A stretch of 64,000 nucleotides of DNA, taken from contig NCIJ01000015.1 of assembly GCA_002282015.1 (NCBI GenBank), positions 1-64,000 on the forward strand, in the 5' to 3' direction. Of this stretch, positions 17,778 through 27,016 are shown piece after piece. Origin of the DNA: Sulfuricurvum sp. 17-40-25 (GTDB lineage: Bacteria; Campylobacterota; Campylobacteria; Campylobacterales; Sulfurimonadaceae). The translations under genes and the position numbers were made by a program. The notes beneath the pieces are model-generated. The model saw nothing but the letters and a program-made list of their open reading frames with translations, searched no databases and was not told the DNA's origin. Position 1 is the stretch's first letter. Each line of letters begins with the position of its first letter.

Positions 17778-18905
17778 CTATAGTGAAACTAGTTTTTGTT
17801 TGATGGTTGAAATAATCATTTCAATATCATTATTTCTTAGAGAGGAACCACTTGGAAGGCAGATTCCCTGAGTAAATAAAGTGTCACTGACCCCATTAAT
17901 GCAACCGTTTGCGTCTTTAAACAGTGGTTGAGCATGCATCGGTTTCCATAAAGGTCGTGATTCAATATTATGTTCTTCTAGGTGAGCTCTAATGCATTCA
18001 GGGGATACGTTTTCAGGTAGTAGAAGCGTGGTTAGCCATCTATTCCCATATGAGGTTTCTAGCTCTGGCATAAAAGTAATACCATGAACTTGATCAAGTT
18101 CTGTCTTGTAAAGAGTAAAAATTTCTCTACGGCGCTTGATCCGTTCAGTTAAGACTTCCATTTGCCCTCGTCCGATACCCGCAATAATATTACTCATTCT
18201 ATAGTTATAGCCGTATTCAGTATGTTCATAATGAGCGGCAGCATCACGTGCTTGTGTAGATAGATGACGAGCGTGTTCAATAAGTTTAGCATCGTCACTT
18301 ACGAGAACACCTCCGCCGCTGGTAGTAATGATTTTATTACCATTAAAGCTGTATATGCCCATATCTCCAAATGTTCCTGTGTGTTGGCCAGCCATTGTTG
18401 CACCTAAGCTTTCAGCCGCATCTTCTATGAGATAAACGCCATAGTGTTGACAAATCGCTTGTATGCGGAGAATATGGGCACATTGCCCGTAAAGATGGGT
18501 TAGAATCAATGCTTTAGGCTGCTTTGAACCTTTTACTGAACGTTTAGCCAATTCTTCTTCAAGTAAATCAGGGTCTAGATTCCAGCTGGTACTATCAGAG
18601 TCAATAAAAAATGGAATGCATCGTTCATACAGTATAGGCGCTACTGAACCAATAAAAGTAAATGTGCTTGCCATGACTTCATCGCCGTCTTTAATGCCTA
18701 AAACTCGTAGGGCTAAATGGATTGCTGCAGTTCCGCTTATAAGTGCCAAGGCGTATTTTGCACCAGTGTACTCTTTGATCTGTTCTTCAAATAAATCAAC
18801 ATTATGTCCTAGTGGCGCGATGTAGTTGCTTTGGAAGGCTTCGTTAATGTAGGCTTGTTCATTGCCGCCCATATGGGGAGGAGAGAGAAATATTCGTTGA
18901 TTCAT
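17778..18905 (-). CDS. pglE: PglE-like UDP-sugar C4 aminotransferase
   Basis: A 375-residue PLP-dependent transaminase of the DegT/DnrJ/EryC1 family. Given PglF next door, it most likely converts UDP-4-keto-6-deoxy-GlcNAc to the 4-amino sugar. The PLP lysine lies in FNGNKIITTSGGGV; GTAAIHLAL and EDAAESLGA are the usual cofactor-binding segments. Length and N-terminus (IFLSPPHMGGNE) match PglE-type enzymes. It starts two bases after the stop of the acyltransferase gene. Several other transaminases in the array have similar folds, so the PglE name rests on position and on the N-terminal motif. Confidence 0.85.
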   Translation of the reverse strand: MNQRIFLSPPHMGGNEQAYINEAFQSNYIAPLGHNVDLFEEQIKEYTGAKYALALISGTAAIHLALRVLGIKDGDEVMASTFTFIGSVAPILYERCIPFFIDSDSTSWNLDPDLLEEELAKRSVKGSKQPKALILTHLYGQCAHILRIQAICQHYGVYLIEDAAESLGATMAGQHTGTFGDMGIYSFNGNKIITTSGGGVLVSDDAKLIEHARHLSTQARDAAAHYEHTEYGYNYRMSNIIAGIGRGQMEVLTERIKRRREIFTLYKTELDQVHGITFMPELETSYGNRWLTTLLLPENVSPECIRAHLEEHNIESRPLWKPMHAQPLFKDANGCINGVSDTLFTQGICLPSGSSLRNNDIEMIISTIKQKLVSL

Positions 18906-18907
18906 TA

Positions 18908-19450
18908 TTAGAGTCCAAATTCTTTTCTTAGTTTTCGCTCTAAATCAATAATCCCATTTTGATCCCGTTCACCAACTTTTTTTGGATTGTATCCTATGTA
19001 AATGGACCATGGTTCTAAATCTTTTGCAACAATACCTCCAGCGCCTACAGTGGCCCCTTCTCCTATCGTAATATTTGGTAATATTATTGCGTTAGAACCA
19101 ATTATTGCGTGCTTGCCAATATTGATAATACCGGATTTAACATTCTTATACTTCGCAGGTACTGTAGGATTGGAAAGATATGGGCCGCTAAAATCATCTG
19201 AACCAGTTATAATACGGCAACCAGCACTAAGACCAGAGAAATCTTCCATATACAGTTCTCCCCCTCCTATAATAGAAGTAAACGATGAAATGTGGACAAA
19301 TTTCCCAATGCTAGTTTGTATTCCTGCATTTATGAAAACAAAATCATCAACTTGACTATATTCATCAATTGAAAAATTATTGCCATTAGAAATGATTTTT
19401 GCTAAATCATAAATTTTGACATTCTTAGCTATTGAGTAATTATTTATCAT
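18908..19450 (-). CDS. Left-handed beta-helix acyltransferase (PglD position)
   Basis: 180 residues built of hexapeptide repeats (for example [20 protein letters not shown]) with a CatB/LacA-type C-terminal extension. It should transfer an acetyl or acyl group to a sugar hydroxyl or amine. Its location between PglE- and PglC-like genes is where N-acetyltransferase PglD is normally encoded. Unlike PglD it has no N-terminal Rossmann-like GGGGH domain; a PglD/NeuD-type protein is instead at 45258-45839. It may therefore be a non-orthologous replacement for PglD or act on another sugar. The reading frame overlaps the end of the PglC-like gene by 11 bases. Confidence 0.75.
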   Translation of the reverse strand: MINNYSIAKNVKIYDLAKIISNGNNFSIDEYSQVDDFVFINAGIQTSIGKFVHISSFTSIIGGGELYMEDFSGLSAGCRIITGSDDFSGPYLSNPTVPAKYKNVKSGIINIGKHAIIGSNAIILPNITIGEGATVGAGGIVAKDLEPWSIYIGYNPKKVGERDQNGIIDLERKLRKEFGL

Positions 19451-20054
19451 CCATATTCCCTTTAAATACCGTTGTTGTTAACATATTTTCTTTATTGATA
19501 TTTTCCCTCGCGGAAACTTTTTTCAGGGTAAGGCAAAAGATTTTAAAATCAACCCTAAAAGAGAGTGTATTAACATAATCAACATCATAACGAAATTTTT
19601 CTTCCCAACTGATAGCATTACGACCATTGACTTGCGCCCATCCTGTGATACCTGGTTTGACATCATGTCGTTTGGCCTGAGTTGGGGTATAGAGAGGGAG
19701 GTATTCGCTCAACAAAGGGCGTGGTCCGATGAAGCTCATATCTCCTTTGAGGACATTCCAAAGTTGGGGTAACTCGTCAAGGCTAGTTGAGCGAATAAAT
19801 TGCCCAAACTTTCCAAGACGTTGTTCATCGCTTAACAGTTCTCCATTGAGATCTTTTACATTGCTCATAGTGCGAAACTTGTAGATGGTAAAAACCTTTC
19901 CTTTATATCCGGGTCGTGATTGAGTAAATAAAATTTGACGGCCCAATTTAATACGAATAAGAAGTGCAGTTAGCAGAATAATAGGAAAAAAAAGTATAAG
20001 TAAAATCAATGCTCCTGTAAAATCTATCAGAGGTTTTAGTATTGATTTATACAT
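19440..20054 (-). CDS. pglC: PglC-like phosphoglycosyl transferase
   Basis: A 204-residue monotopic phosphoglycosyl transferase that loads the first sugar-1-phosphate onto undecaprenyl phosphate, starting glycan assembly on the inner membrane. An N-terminal re-entrant hydrophobic segment (about 10-35) precedes [21 protein letters not shown]. The catalytic Asp-Glu dyad is in [18 protein letters not shown], followed by GPRPLL. I chose ATG at 20054 because GGGA lies six bases upstream; the frame also has TTG/ATG starts at 20066/20060. The start overlaps the end of the GT4 gene. Small size (no large N-terminal domain) fits PglC rather than WbaP. Confidence 0.9.
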   Translation of the reverse strand: MYKSILKPLIDFTGALILLILFFPIILLTALLIRIKLGRQILFTQSRPGYKGKVFTIYKFRTMSNVKDLNGELLSDEQRLGKFGQFIRSTSLDELPQLWNVLKGDMSFIGPRPLLSEYLPLYTPTQAKRHDVKPGITGWAQVNGRNAISWEEKFRYDVDYVNTLSFRVDFKIFCLTLKKVSARENINKENMLTTTVFKGNMDDK

Positions 20055-21210
20055 GTACATTCCCAATATTAGCTAAAAGTGAATCGAGTTCATTGTGTAG
20101 CTTCTCCCAGTAAACATGTTGATCGTAACGTTTAAGGATACTTGCTCGTGCATTGGCTTTAAGTTTGTCATACAGAATCGTATTTGTAAGAAGTGTTTCT
20201 ATAGCGTTGGCTAAAGCGTCAACGTTTTTAGGGGAGATTAGCAGACCGTTTTCACCTTCTATAATTACCTCGTTACAGCCGTTGATATTTGTAGCTATAA
20301 GAGGAAGGCCACAGCTTCCACCTTCGATAAGTACATTTGGAAGTCCTTCTCTATAAGAGGGGAGTATGAGTAAATCGGCAATACAAAAGTAGGGACGAAT
20401 ATCGCTTTGAAAAGGGACTGTGTGGATTCGTGAATTGGTCTGAATTAAGGAAAGTGTATTGGGTTGAATAGGATCAAGATGATGTTCATGATCACCCACC
20501 AAAAGAAGGTGAATGTGAGGGTGCTTTTTACAAAGTGTATCAAATGCTTTGACTAGTTCATTAATCCCTTTATCGCTGACGATACGACCAGTGAAGAGTA
20601 GTAAAAAATCTTTATCCTTGATTCCAAAACGATTTCTAAGGGTAACTTTATCCTCGAGACTCATAGAATCTTTAAAGTAAGACGTATCGACGCCATTGAC
20701 AGAGCCAAAACCGATTACGTTAACAGATTTTAATGTTAAATTAGTAGCGATGAACTTTGCAAGATTGACGCTATTTGCATAAAGATGCGTAGCAAAAAGA
20801 TAGGTGATTTTTTCGATGGTTTGCAGTAGTAGCCGGCGCATTCCAAAAGAGCCGAAATAGGCAAGTCCCACAACGAGGTGTAGCCGTATAGGCACACATG
20901 CCAGCCATGCAGCTATCATTCCTAGCAATCCTGCTTTTGGGGTGATAGAGTACACCATATCAGGTTTGGTGTGGCGAAAATGGCGCCAAAGAGAAAAGAG
21001 AGTTTTTAGATCTTTAATAGGATTGATCTGTCGTGTGAAATCAAAGAGGGTAATGGTGACATTTTCATACGCACGGATTTTCTCAATACTTTGACTATTG
21101 GAGGTTATGAGTTCAATATCGTAAAAATTGGACAAGTATCGAGCCTGCCCTTTGAGCCATGTTTCCAATGAGATGGGGACAGTGATAATAATGGTAATTT
21201 TCTTTTTCAT
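20047..21210 (-). CDS. GT4-family glycosyltransferase (PglA-like)
   Basis: A 387-residue GT-B glycosyltransferase. The donor-binding half shows [21 protein letters not shown] and the [11 protein letters not shown]-type motif (here [21 protein letters not shown]), with the family 4 E-x7-E pattern. The N-terminal domain resembles capsule and PglA enzymes ([11 protein letters not shown]). Directly upstream of pglC, it is the obvious candidate for adding the second sugar, as PglA adds GalNAc in Campylobacter jejuni. The sugar specificity is not readable. It begins three bases after the end of the SDR gene. Confidence 0.85.
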   Translation of the reverse strand: MKKKITIIITVPISLETWLKGQARYLSNFYDIELITSNSQSIEKIRAYENVTITLFDFTRQINPIKDLKTLFSLWRHFRHTKPDMVYSITPKAGLLGMIAAWLACVPIRLHLVVGLAYFGSFGMRRLLLQTIEKITYLFATHLYANSVNLAKFIATNLTLKSVNVIGFGSVNGVDTSYFKDSMSLEDKVTLRNRFGIKDKDFLLLFTGRIVSDKGINELVKAFDTLCKKHPHIHLLLVGDHEHHLDPIQPNTLSLIQTNSRIHTVPFQSDIRPYFCIADLLILPSYREGLPNVLIEGGSCGLPLIATNINGCNEVIIEGENGLLISPKNVDALANAIETLLTNTILYDKLKANARASILKRYDQHVYWEKLHNELDSLLANIGNVHV

Positions 21211-21213
21211 TGG

Positions 21214-22029
21214 TTAAGTTGTAAGCTGTTCTAAAAGATAATCTTCGACTTTTTTAAATTCATGATGACCTAATAAGGCAATCATTATAGCGTTATCTGC
21301 CGTAGAAATTTTGAGCTCATCACGTGATAGAGTTTGTGTTTTGAGATTGATATGGTTATTTCTTAAAAAATCGAGGATATGGCGAATAGAGGTGCCATGA
21401 CCGCTTCCAATATTGATGAGCGGGATGTTAGTGGTATTTAGTAATCTGTTATAAACTTCGACGACATAATCGATGTGGATGAAATCACGAATAGCATTTC
21501 CATTGTTGATGATGGTAAGAACTCCATTTTGGGTGTAGGCGGCGAAGATTTTACTGATAATGGAAAAAACGTCATTTCCTCCAAACATGTTAAAAATACG
21601 GGTGATCGTGTAATCAATTTGACGATTTTGAGAATATCTTTCAATTAGTTTCTCATTACTTACTTTAAGCGCAGCATGTAGACTAAGAGGCTTAACTTCG
21701 TCCGATTCATTGCATAGGATATTGTTACCATAGACAGAGCTGCTACTTGTATAGATGATTTTTCTAATCTGTGTTTCTTTGAAATAATCTAAAACATTTG
21801 CGGTGATATTAATAGAATTTTCGATGTATTGGGTGAGATTGTCGGTTTCATTAAGACGTGTAGCTGTTTGAAAATTATTGAATATCAGATTTATGATTTG
21901 ATCTTTAAAGGGGAGGAGTAGATCGATATTAGAGGAGAGTTCTCTAGAAGAAATTATGTGAGAATCGGGGATATTATTAGAAAGTTTTTGAGTGAGATTG
22001 CTGTTTTTGCCGATGATGAGGGTTTTCAT
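21214..22029 (-). CDS. NAD-dependent epimerase/dehydratase with altered active site
   Basis: A 271-residue extended-SDR protein: IIYTSSSSVYG, then a segment aligning with the usual P-Y-x-x-S-K motif, then RIFNMFGG and NAIRDFIHIDYVVEVY, all typical of nucleotide-sugar epimerases and reductases. The catalytic tyrosine is replaced: the codon is CAT, giving H118-A-A-L-K122. The N-terminal glycine motif is also unusual (IIGKNSNLTQ rather than GxxGxxG). The protein may be inactive, use different chemistry, or have become regulatory. It lies between GT4 and GT2 genes, with five bases before the latter's stop. Confidence 0.75.
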   Translation of the reverse strand: MKTLIIGKNSNLTQKLSNNIPDSHIISSRELSSNIDLLLPFKDQIINLIFNNFQTATRLNETDNLTQYIENSINITANVLDYFKETQIRKIIYTSSSSVYGNNILCNESDEVKPLSLHAALKVSNEKLIERYSQNRQIDYTITRIFNMFGGNDVFSIISKIFAAYTQNGVLTIINNGNAIRDFIHIDYVVEVYNRLLNTTNIPLINIGSGHGTSIRHILDFLRNNHINLKTQTLSRDELKISTADNAIMIALLGHHEFKKVEDYLLEQLTT

Positions 22030-22034
22030 TGTAA

Positions 22035-22949
22035 TTAGCCTCTACTCTTTAACTTATCAGCGATATTCCATGCTGTTTTGGAAAAACTTAGAGTGTAGAG
22101 GAGAAAAAATGCAGGAGATAAAAATTTATATGGGGAGAGGACTGAACGAGCCTCTTCTTTTTCATTTGATTGCATTAAAAACTTAGCACGGAAGTAAGCA
22201 GTTTTTCCCTTAAAATAGGTTACTCCATACGATGTGGAAAGCTCAGGGTAGAGTGCAAGGAGTTTATCAAGGATGATTTCGTTTTCAAGAGAGGCTTTTT
22301 CAAAGTGGCGATTGGTAATTTGATTATTGTGTATCCGATACATAGCAAGTGGCTCAGAGATGCAAATGGCATCATTTTCATGTAGAAGTCTGAGAAAAAA
22401 GTCATACTCTTCTGAAAAAGACAATCTATTGTCAAAATAATGGTCAACTGATTTGAGAATCTGAGTGTTAAAAAGTACGGTTTGAAGGTTGATAGGGTAG
22501 TGACGAAAAATATCGGTAAAGGTATAGATTTTTTTGGAACACGGGCGGATAACAACTTCCCTCTTTGATATTTGAAAATAACGTACATAAGAGCCAAAAC
22601 AAAAAAAGATTTTAGGATTTTCACGTAATATGGAGAGTTGAAGAAAAAGTTTATTGGTTACCCATCTATCATCACAATCCAAAAAAGCAATATATTCACC
22701 AGTACATTCCTTCAGGGCATAATTCCGCCCCTCCCCAAGTGAAGTATGGTTTTTGGCATAAAAATACTTGATTCTTTTGTCTTTATACGATTGAACGATT
22801 TTGGCACTCTCATCAGTCGATTGATTGTCCCAAAAAATGATTTCCAAGTGGGGGTAGCTTTGATTTAAGACACTTTCAATTGCCTCACGTAAGTACGTTT
22901 CACTGTTATAACAGTTCATAATGACAGAGACAAGAGGTGTCTTATTCAT
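22035..22949 (-). CDS. Family 2 glycosyltransferase
   Basis: 304 residues. The N-terminal GT-A domain has VSVIMNCYNSETYLREAI and EIIFWDNQSTDES, followed by the metal/nucleotide site FLDCDDRW and a conserved region FSEEYDFFLRLL. It should add one sugar from a nucleotide donor on the cytoplasmic face. The start ATG overlaps the end of the upstream transaminase gene by eight bases. A C-terminal helical segment may associate with the membrane. Donor and acceptor are unknown. Confidence 0.88.
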   Translation of the reverse strand: MNKTPLVSVIMNCYNSETYLREAIESVLNQSYPHLEIIFWDNQSTDESAKIVQSYKDKRIKYFYAKNHTSLGEGRNYALKECTGEYIAFLDCDDRWVTNKLFLQLSILRENPKIFFCFGSYVRYFQISKREVVIRPCSKKIYTFTDIFRHYPINLQTVLFNTQILKSVDHYFDNRLSFSEEYDFFLRLLHENDAICISEPLAMYRIHNNQITNRHFEKASLENEIILDKLLALYPELSTSYGVTYFKGKTAYFRAKFLMQSNEKEEARSVLSPYKFLSPAFFLLYTLSFSKTAWNIADKLKSRG

Positions 22950-24054
22950 AGAAAGCCTTTATGGTCTCTATCACTCTGCTCTGATCTTCTTCGGTCAGAT
23001 CAAAATGGCAAGGAAGTGTTAAAATGCTCTCATACACGGCTTCAGTGATTGGGAGTGGTTCAGCAGATTGATATTTAGTAAGGAGATGGTTTGGTTTGTA
23101 ATGAATACCACATTCGATATTATGTGAGAGTAAATATTCGCGTAGATTATCTCTTCGTTTTGCCTTAATGACAAAAATATGGGGAATGATTTGCTCATAA
23201 TTCAGCTCTAAACATGTGACTGCTTGCACCGCTTTAAGCCCCCGAAGATAGCGCGAAGCAATCTCTTGACGTTTGGCTTTAAAGTCATTTATGCGTGTAA
23301 GTTGCACTCTTCCAATAGCGGCCATAATATTACTCATATGGTATCTAAACCCTTGCTCTTTGACATCAAAGTCCCAGCTTCTTTGTGCAGTATATCGATT
23401 GTCAGTATCTTTTTCTACTGCTAACAGACGGGCATCTTTGACGTGATCTATGATGTTTTGATCACTAGATACGATAGCTCCACCTTCGCCACTGGTAATA
23501 TTTTTGATGCCATCAAAACTAAAACAGATAATATCGCCTTTTGTTCCTACTGCGGTTAGATCTTCGTATAAAGAACCAAAAGCTTGAGCAGCGTCCTCTA
23601 TGACGCGGAGATTAAATTCATGTGCTAAAGTATAAATTCCTTCTAGCCCTTTGGCACTGCTTGCGTAAAGAACGGGGATAATCACTTTGGTCTTTTTAGT
23701 AATCTTTTGGCGTGCATCATTGTGGTCAATAAAGAGCGTTAACGGATCAATTTCGCATGAGATAGGAGTAGCACCGACAGCGGAAATTGCTTGATAGGTT
23801 GCTATATAGGTGAGGGATGGAACGAGTACTTCATCTCCTGGACTTATTTGTAGGGCGCTTAGCGATAGATGCAGTGCCGAGGTTCCCGTACTTACACAGA
23901 CAACACTGCGAGAGGTATTGAGATAGGTTTTGAGATCTTGTTCGAAAAGATTAACTTCATCCCCCATTCCAAGAAATTCCTTGTCTAGTACAGTTATCAC
24001 GGCATCTTTTTCATGTTGTGAAATAGATGATTTTGAAAGGCGGATTTTATTCAT
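22942..24054 (-). CDS. DegT/DnrJ-family sugar aminotransferase
   Basis: A 370-residue PLP transaminase. The lysine is in FSFDGIKNITSGEGGA; STGTSALHLSL and EDAAQAFGS are the cofactor segments. N-terminus IRLSKSSISQHEKDAVITVLD resembles enzymes making amino-dideoxy sugars (FdtB/DesV-like and relatives). It sits downstream of the CDP-glucose genes, the RmlC-like cupin and a methyltransferase, so it could aminate a CDP-keto-deoxy sugar. The start overlaps the methyltransferase stop (ATGA). Confidence 0.85.
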   Translation of the reverse strand: MNKIRLSKSSISQHEKDAVITVLDKEFLGMGDEVNLFEQDLKTYLNTSRSVVCVSTGTSALHLSLSALQISPGDEVLVPSLTYIATYQAISAVGATPISCEIDPLTLFIDHNDARQKITKKTKVIIPVLYASSAKGLEGIYTLAHEFNLRVIEDAAQAFGSLYEDLTAVGTKGDIICFSFDGIKNITSGEGGAIVSSDQNIIDHVKDARLLAVEKDTDNRYTAQRSWDFDVKEQGFRYHMSNIMAAIGRVQLTRINDFKAKRQEIASRYLRGLKAVQAVTCLELNYEQIIPHIFVIKAKRRDNLREYLLSHNIECGIHYKPNHLLTKYQSAEPLPITEAVYESILTLPCHFDLTEEDQSRVIETIKAFYE

Positions 24055-24767
24055 TTAGCAATCCCCTTAATCCAATAGGTTCCATTTTCCAAAAAACCAT
24101 CTTGAAAAGAGTTAAATCCAGCGTCAATAAGAGCATTTTGGTATTCTTTGCGTGTTCTAAGATAGCCCCAGAATTGACCTTTCGGAATAAGCCCCAGATT
24201 AGAAGCAATCTGTTTAAGATGATATTTTAAAGAATCTTTTAATCGGGAAGATTGAAAGCTTGCGCTGATTAGTAAAACTTCAGATATTGGGTATTGTTGG
24301 ATTGATTGTAAAAAAAGATGAAAATCATCCACAGTAAAGACGTAATCGATAGCATTGGCATAGGCAAAATCAAAATCTTGATTATTAGGGACATCTTTTG
24401 GAAAATATCCTAGGATTCTTTCAATTTTTGTGTTGGTGTCAAGCCATCGTGTTACATTAGATTTTGCAGGGTCGATAACAGTCAATTTTCCATCCCATAA
24501 TTTAGAAAGAGAATCTTCTACATATCCTATACCGCAGCCAATACTTAATACTGAGGTTCTATTTTGAATTTGGGATAATACTAATTGAGTCACTTGATCT
24601 TTTGTATTGCACCATTGAGGTTCGATGTCGTTATAGCTGTAATATTTTTGGAAAAATTGGTCATAAAATTTGGTATAAAAGGTTTCACTTGCAATGTGTT
24701 GGCTGTCTTGGATAGTAAAATTCTCAAAAGGGATACCAAACCAGGATGTTTGAAAAAATTTTCTCAT
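24051..24767 (-). CDS. Class I SAM-dependent methyltransferase
   Basis: About 238 residues. Motif I is VLSIGCGIGYVEDSL; an acidic residue follows in TVIDPAKS, and an FDFAYANAIDYV segment takes the place of motif II. Probably methylates a sugar or a glycan end in the cytoplasm. I chose ATG at 24767 (GGGGGA eight bases upstream, overlapping the cupin stop as TGATG) over the TTG at 24782. It is coupled on both sides in the CDP-sugar section of the array. Confidence 0.78.
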   Translation of the reverse strand: MRKFFQTSWFGIPFENFTIQDSQHIASETFYTKFYDQFFQKYYSYNDIEPQWCNTKDQVTQLVLSQIQNRTSVLSIGCGIGYVEDSLSKLWDGKLTVIDPAKSNVTRWLDTNTKIERILGYFPKDVPNNQDFDFAYANAIDYVFTVDDFHLFLQSIQQYPISEVLLISASFQSSRLKDSLKYHLKQIASNLGLIPKGQFWGYLRTRKEYQNALIDAGFNSFQDGFLENGTYWIKGIAK

Positions 24768-25177
24768 CAAATAGTCCCCCAACTGTAATTGATCTCTTGA
24801 AGTAAAATATTGATGGATTCTTGTGGGTCGTGCTCTAAATCTGCAAGATTCAGGAGGAGGTTTTCCTTCTCAATACCTCGAAATGCAACACATAATCCTG
24901 GAGATACCGTGAGTCGTTGATAGTTATTTCTAGAGAGTTTTACCGTAAGAAAATCAGTACCGTTAAAAATAACAAATTCAATTTCCCCAGTGATGACAAT
25001 AAGGTTTAACGTCATCTTTGTATGTTTTTTCCACCCTTTGATATCACCTTTGTGGATGGTTGAAAAATAGGCTTCGCTAAATCCAGCGTATCCTATATCA
25101 CTTTTTTTCATCCCATGGAATACATCTCCCTTTGGGTGATGTATTTGTTTGAGTGGGGTCAGTATCACACCGTCCAT
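24767..25177 (-). CDS. RmlC-like cupin, sugar epimerase or ketoisomerase
   Basis: 136 residues matching the small RmlC/WxcM-like cupins: HPKGDVFHGMKKSD, GFSEAYFSTIHKGDIKGWKKH and a beta-rich remainder. Such proteins epimerise or isomerise keto-deoxy nucleotide sugars. Next to CDP-glucose 4,6-dehydratase it would act on a CDP-4-keto-6-deoxy sugar, which differs from the dTDP substrates of the classic enzymes. The ATG overlaps the out-of-frame end of rfbG by 13 bases. Confidence 0.7.
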   Translation of the reverse strand: MDGVILTPLKQIHHPKGDVFHGMKKSDIGYAGFSEAYFSTIHKGDIKGWKKHTKMTLNLIVITGEIEFVIFNGTDFLTVKLSRNNYQRLTVSPGLCVAFRGIEKENLLLNLADLEHDPQESINILLQEINYSWGTI

Positions 25178-25375
25178 TGCAACTCTTTTTCCCTTGCCAT
25201 AGCTTGATAGGTTTCGATTTGTTCTTGGGTTTTATGCCACATATCGGTATCGGTTTTATAAAAGGAATAATACCACTCTCCGGTTAATCGGATGGTATCA
25301 GTGTAATGAAGATTGGCTTGCCATTTGAGATAAAACAGCGCTTTATCGCAGTTGAGTTTTAATAATCCTGCTTCA
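25165..25375 (-). pseudogene. rfbG: C-terminal part of frameshifted rfbG
   Basis: In a different frame from the upstream open reading frame, the sequence continues as HEAGLLKLNCDKALFYLKW... and ends ...MAREKELQWTV before TGA at 25165-25167. This is the normal C-terminal end of CDP-glucose 4,6-dehydratase (helical WKxxxxLxxT/EWYxxF pattern). Restoring one C in GCCATG at about 25376 (to GCCCATG) joins it to the upstream part, giving about 357 residues, the family's normal length. Confidence 0.75.
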
Positions 25376-26237
25376 TGGCTTTATCGGTTTCGGAAATATT
25401 CCAATACACACTCAAATCTTTTAATAGCTGAACCACGGTATGGTTTTGTTCAGCTTTCGGACCAAAATTAAATGCTTCTCCATGGAATGCTGAGTTTATA
25501 TATAATTGTGAACCTAAATGTAAATATCCACTCAAGGGTTCTAAAACATGCTGCCATGGGCGGGTAGCGTCTGGGCTTCGGATTTCTACCTTTTCACCTT
25601 TACTCCATGCAACCATGCAATCAACTACAATGCGATCTTTGGCCCAATCTCCTCCACCAATGACGTTTCCAGCTCTTCCAACTGCTAATTTAATGTTTGA
25701 TTTTGCAGATTTAAAAAAAGAATGGTAATACGATTTGATTATGAGTTCAGCGGCACCTTTACTTCCGCTATAAATATCTTTACCGCCCATTTTATCATCT
25801 TCTTTGTACCCCCACACTTGTTCTACGTTGTCATATGCTTTATCACTGGTGATGATAATAGCAGTGCACGGGTGATTCGAAGTTTTTAATGCTTCAAGAA
25901 TATTAGCAGTTCCCATCACATTTGAACTGATGGTCTCTATAGGATCGAAATACGAAGTTGAAACTATTGGCTGTGCTGCAAGATGGAATAAAAAATCTGG
26001 TTGCTCATTTGATATTATTTCTGTCATTTTTGACAAGTCTCTAATGTCTTCTTGGTAGTGTTTTATTTTAGTTTCTAATTCAAGTTTTTGGAACATGGAT
26101 GGTATTGTGGGAATGTCTTTTGCAATACCTATGACATTTGCCTCCAACTGTATAAGCCAAGTTGTCAGCCAGCTACCTTTAAAACCAGTGTGCCCGGTAA
26201 TTAGTACTTTTTTATTTTTATAAATATTCGCAAACAT
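25359..26237 (-). CDS. rfbG: CDP-glucose 4,6-dehydratase, frameshifted (N-terminal part)
   Basis: An extended-SDR enzyme converting CDP-glucose to CDP-4-keto-6-deoxyglucose, the branch point for CDP-linked deoxy sugars. N-terminal GHTGFKGSWL is the NAD motif. TSDKAYDNVEQVWGYKEDD and the catalytic Y-S-G-S-K are intact, as is GRAGNVIGGGDWAKDRI. The 292-residue frame stops about 65 residues early because of a one-base deletion; the rest of the gene follows in another frame. If real, the lesion removes the C-terminal substrate-binding lobe. It is coupled to rfbF (TAATG-type overlap at 26237). Confidence 0.88.
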   Translation of the reverse strand: MFANIYKNKKVLITGHTGFKGSWLTTWLIQLEANVIGIAKDIPTIPSMFQKLELETKIKHYQEDIRDLSKMTEIISNEQPDFLFHLAAQPIVSTSYFDPIETISSNVMGTANILEALKTSNHPCTAIIITSDKAYDNVEQVWGYKEDDKMGGKDIYSGSKGAAELIIKSYYHSFFKSAKSNIKLAVGRAGNVIGGGDWAKDRIVVDCMVAWSKGEKVEIRSPDATRPWQHVLEPLSGYLHLGSQLYINSAFHGEAFNFGPKAEQNHTVVQLLKDLSVYWNISETDKAMKQDY

Positions 26238-27016
26238 TATTTATCCCATACTTTCCAGGGGGCACTTTTATCTTGCCACATTTCATTAAGCTTGATCTTG
26301 TCTCTTAACGTATCCATTGGCATCCAGAAATCATGATGCTTATAGGTAAATATCTCACCATTTCTTGCTAGATTTTTGAGAGGGTCTTGCTCAAATACGG
26401 TAGCATCTCCATCCAAAATATAATCAAATACTTTTGCTTCACATACAAAATAACCAGCGTTTATCCAGCTTCCATCACCTTTTGGTTTTTCTTTAAATTC
26501 TTTTACTTGATTATTTTCATCAATTTCCAAGGCACCAAATCTGCCATCAGGCTGAGCTGATGTCATCGTCAAAAGCTTGCCATGAGATTTATGGAACTTG
26601 ACTAACTTTGAAATATTAATATCTGCTACTCCATCCCCATAGGTCAGCATAAATGGTTCATTGCCAATGAAGTCTTGCGCTTTTTTAATTCGTCCACCTG
26701 TCATGCTGTCTAGGCCGGTATCGAGTAGAGTAACTTTCCATGGTTCGCTTGAGTTATTATGTATTTTCATCTTATTATTGGCTAGATCTATCGTTACGTT
26801 GCTTTGGTGTAAAAAGTAATTTGCAAAGTACTCTTTTATGTAATAACCTTTATAGCCGAGGAGAATTACGAACTCATTAAATCCATAGTGGGAGTATGTT
26901 TTCATAATATGCCATAAAATAGGTTTCCCACCGATTTCTACCATGGGCTTTGGTTTAATATCGGTCTCTTCGCTGAGGCGTGTTCCAAAACCGCCGGCTA
27001 ATAATAATACTTTCAT
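26237..27016 (-). CDS. rfbF: Glucose-1-phosphate cytidylyltransferase
   Basis: 259 residues. Makes CDP-glucose from glucose-1-phosphate and CTP. The nucleotide-binding signature LLLAGGFGTRLSEET and KPKPMVEIGGKPILWHIM are exactly of the RfbF type. TYGDGVADIN and the C-terminal FWMPMDTLRDK also fit. It directly precedes rfbG and follows a transaminase gene with an ATGA overlap, forming a CDP-sugar subset within the large array. Confidence 0.95.
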   Translation of the reverse strand: MKVLLLAGGFGTRLSEETDIKPKPMVEIGGKPILWHIMKTYSHYGFNEFVILLGYKGYYIKEYFANYFLHQSNVTIDLANNKMKIHNNSSEPWKVTLLDTGLDSMTGGRIKKAQDFIGNEPFMLTYGDGVADINISKLVKFHKSHGKLLTMTSAQPDGRFGALEIDENNQVKEFKEKPKGDGSWINAGYFVCEAKVFDYILDGDATVFEQDPLKNLARNGEIFTYKHHDFWMPMDTLRDKIKLNEMWQDKSAPWKVWDK

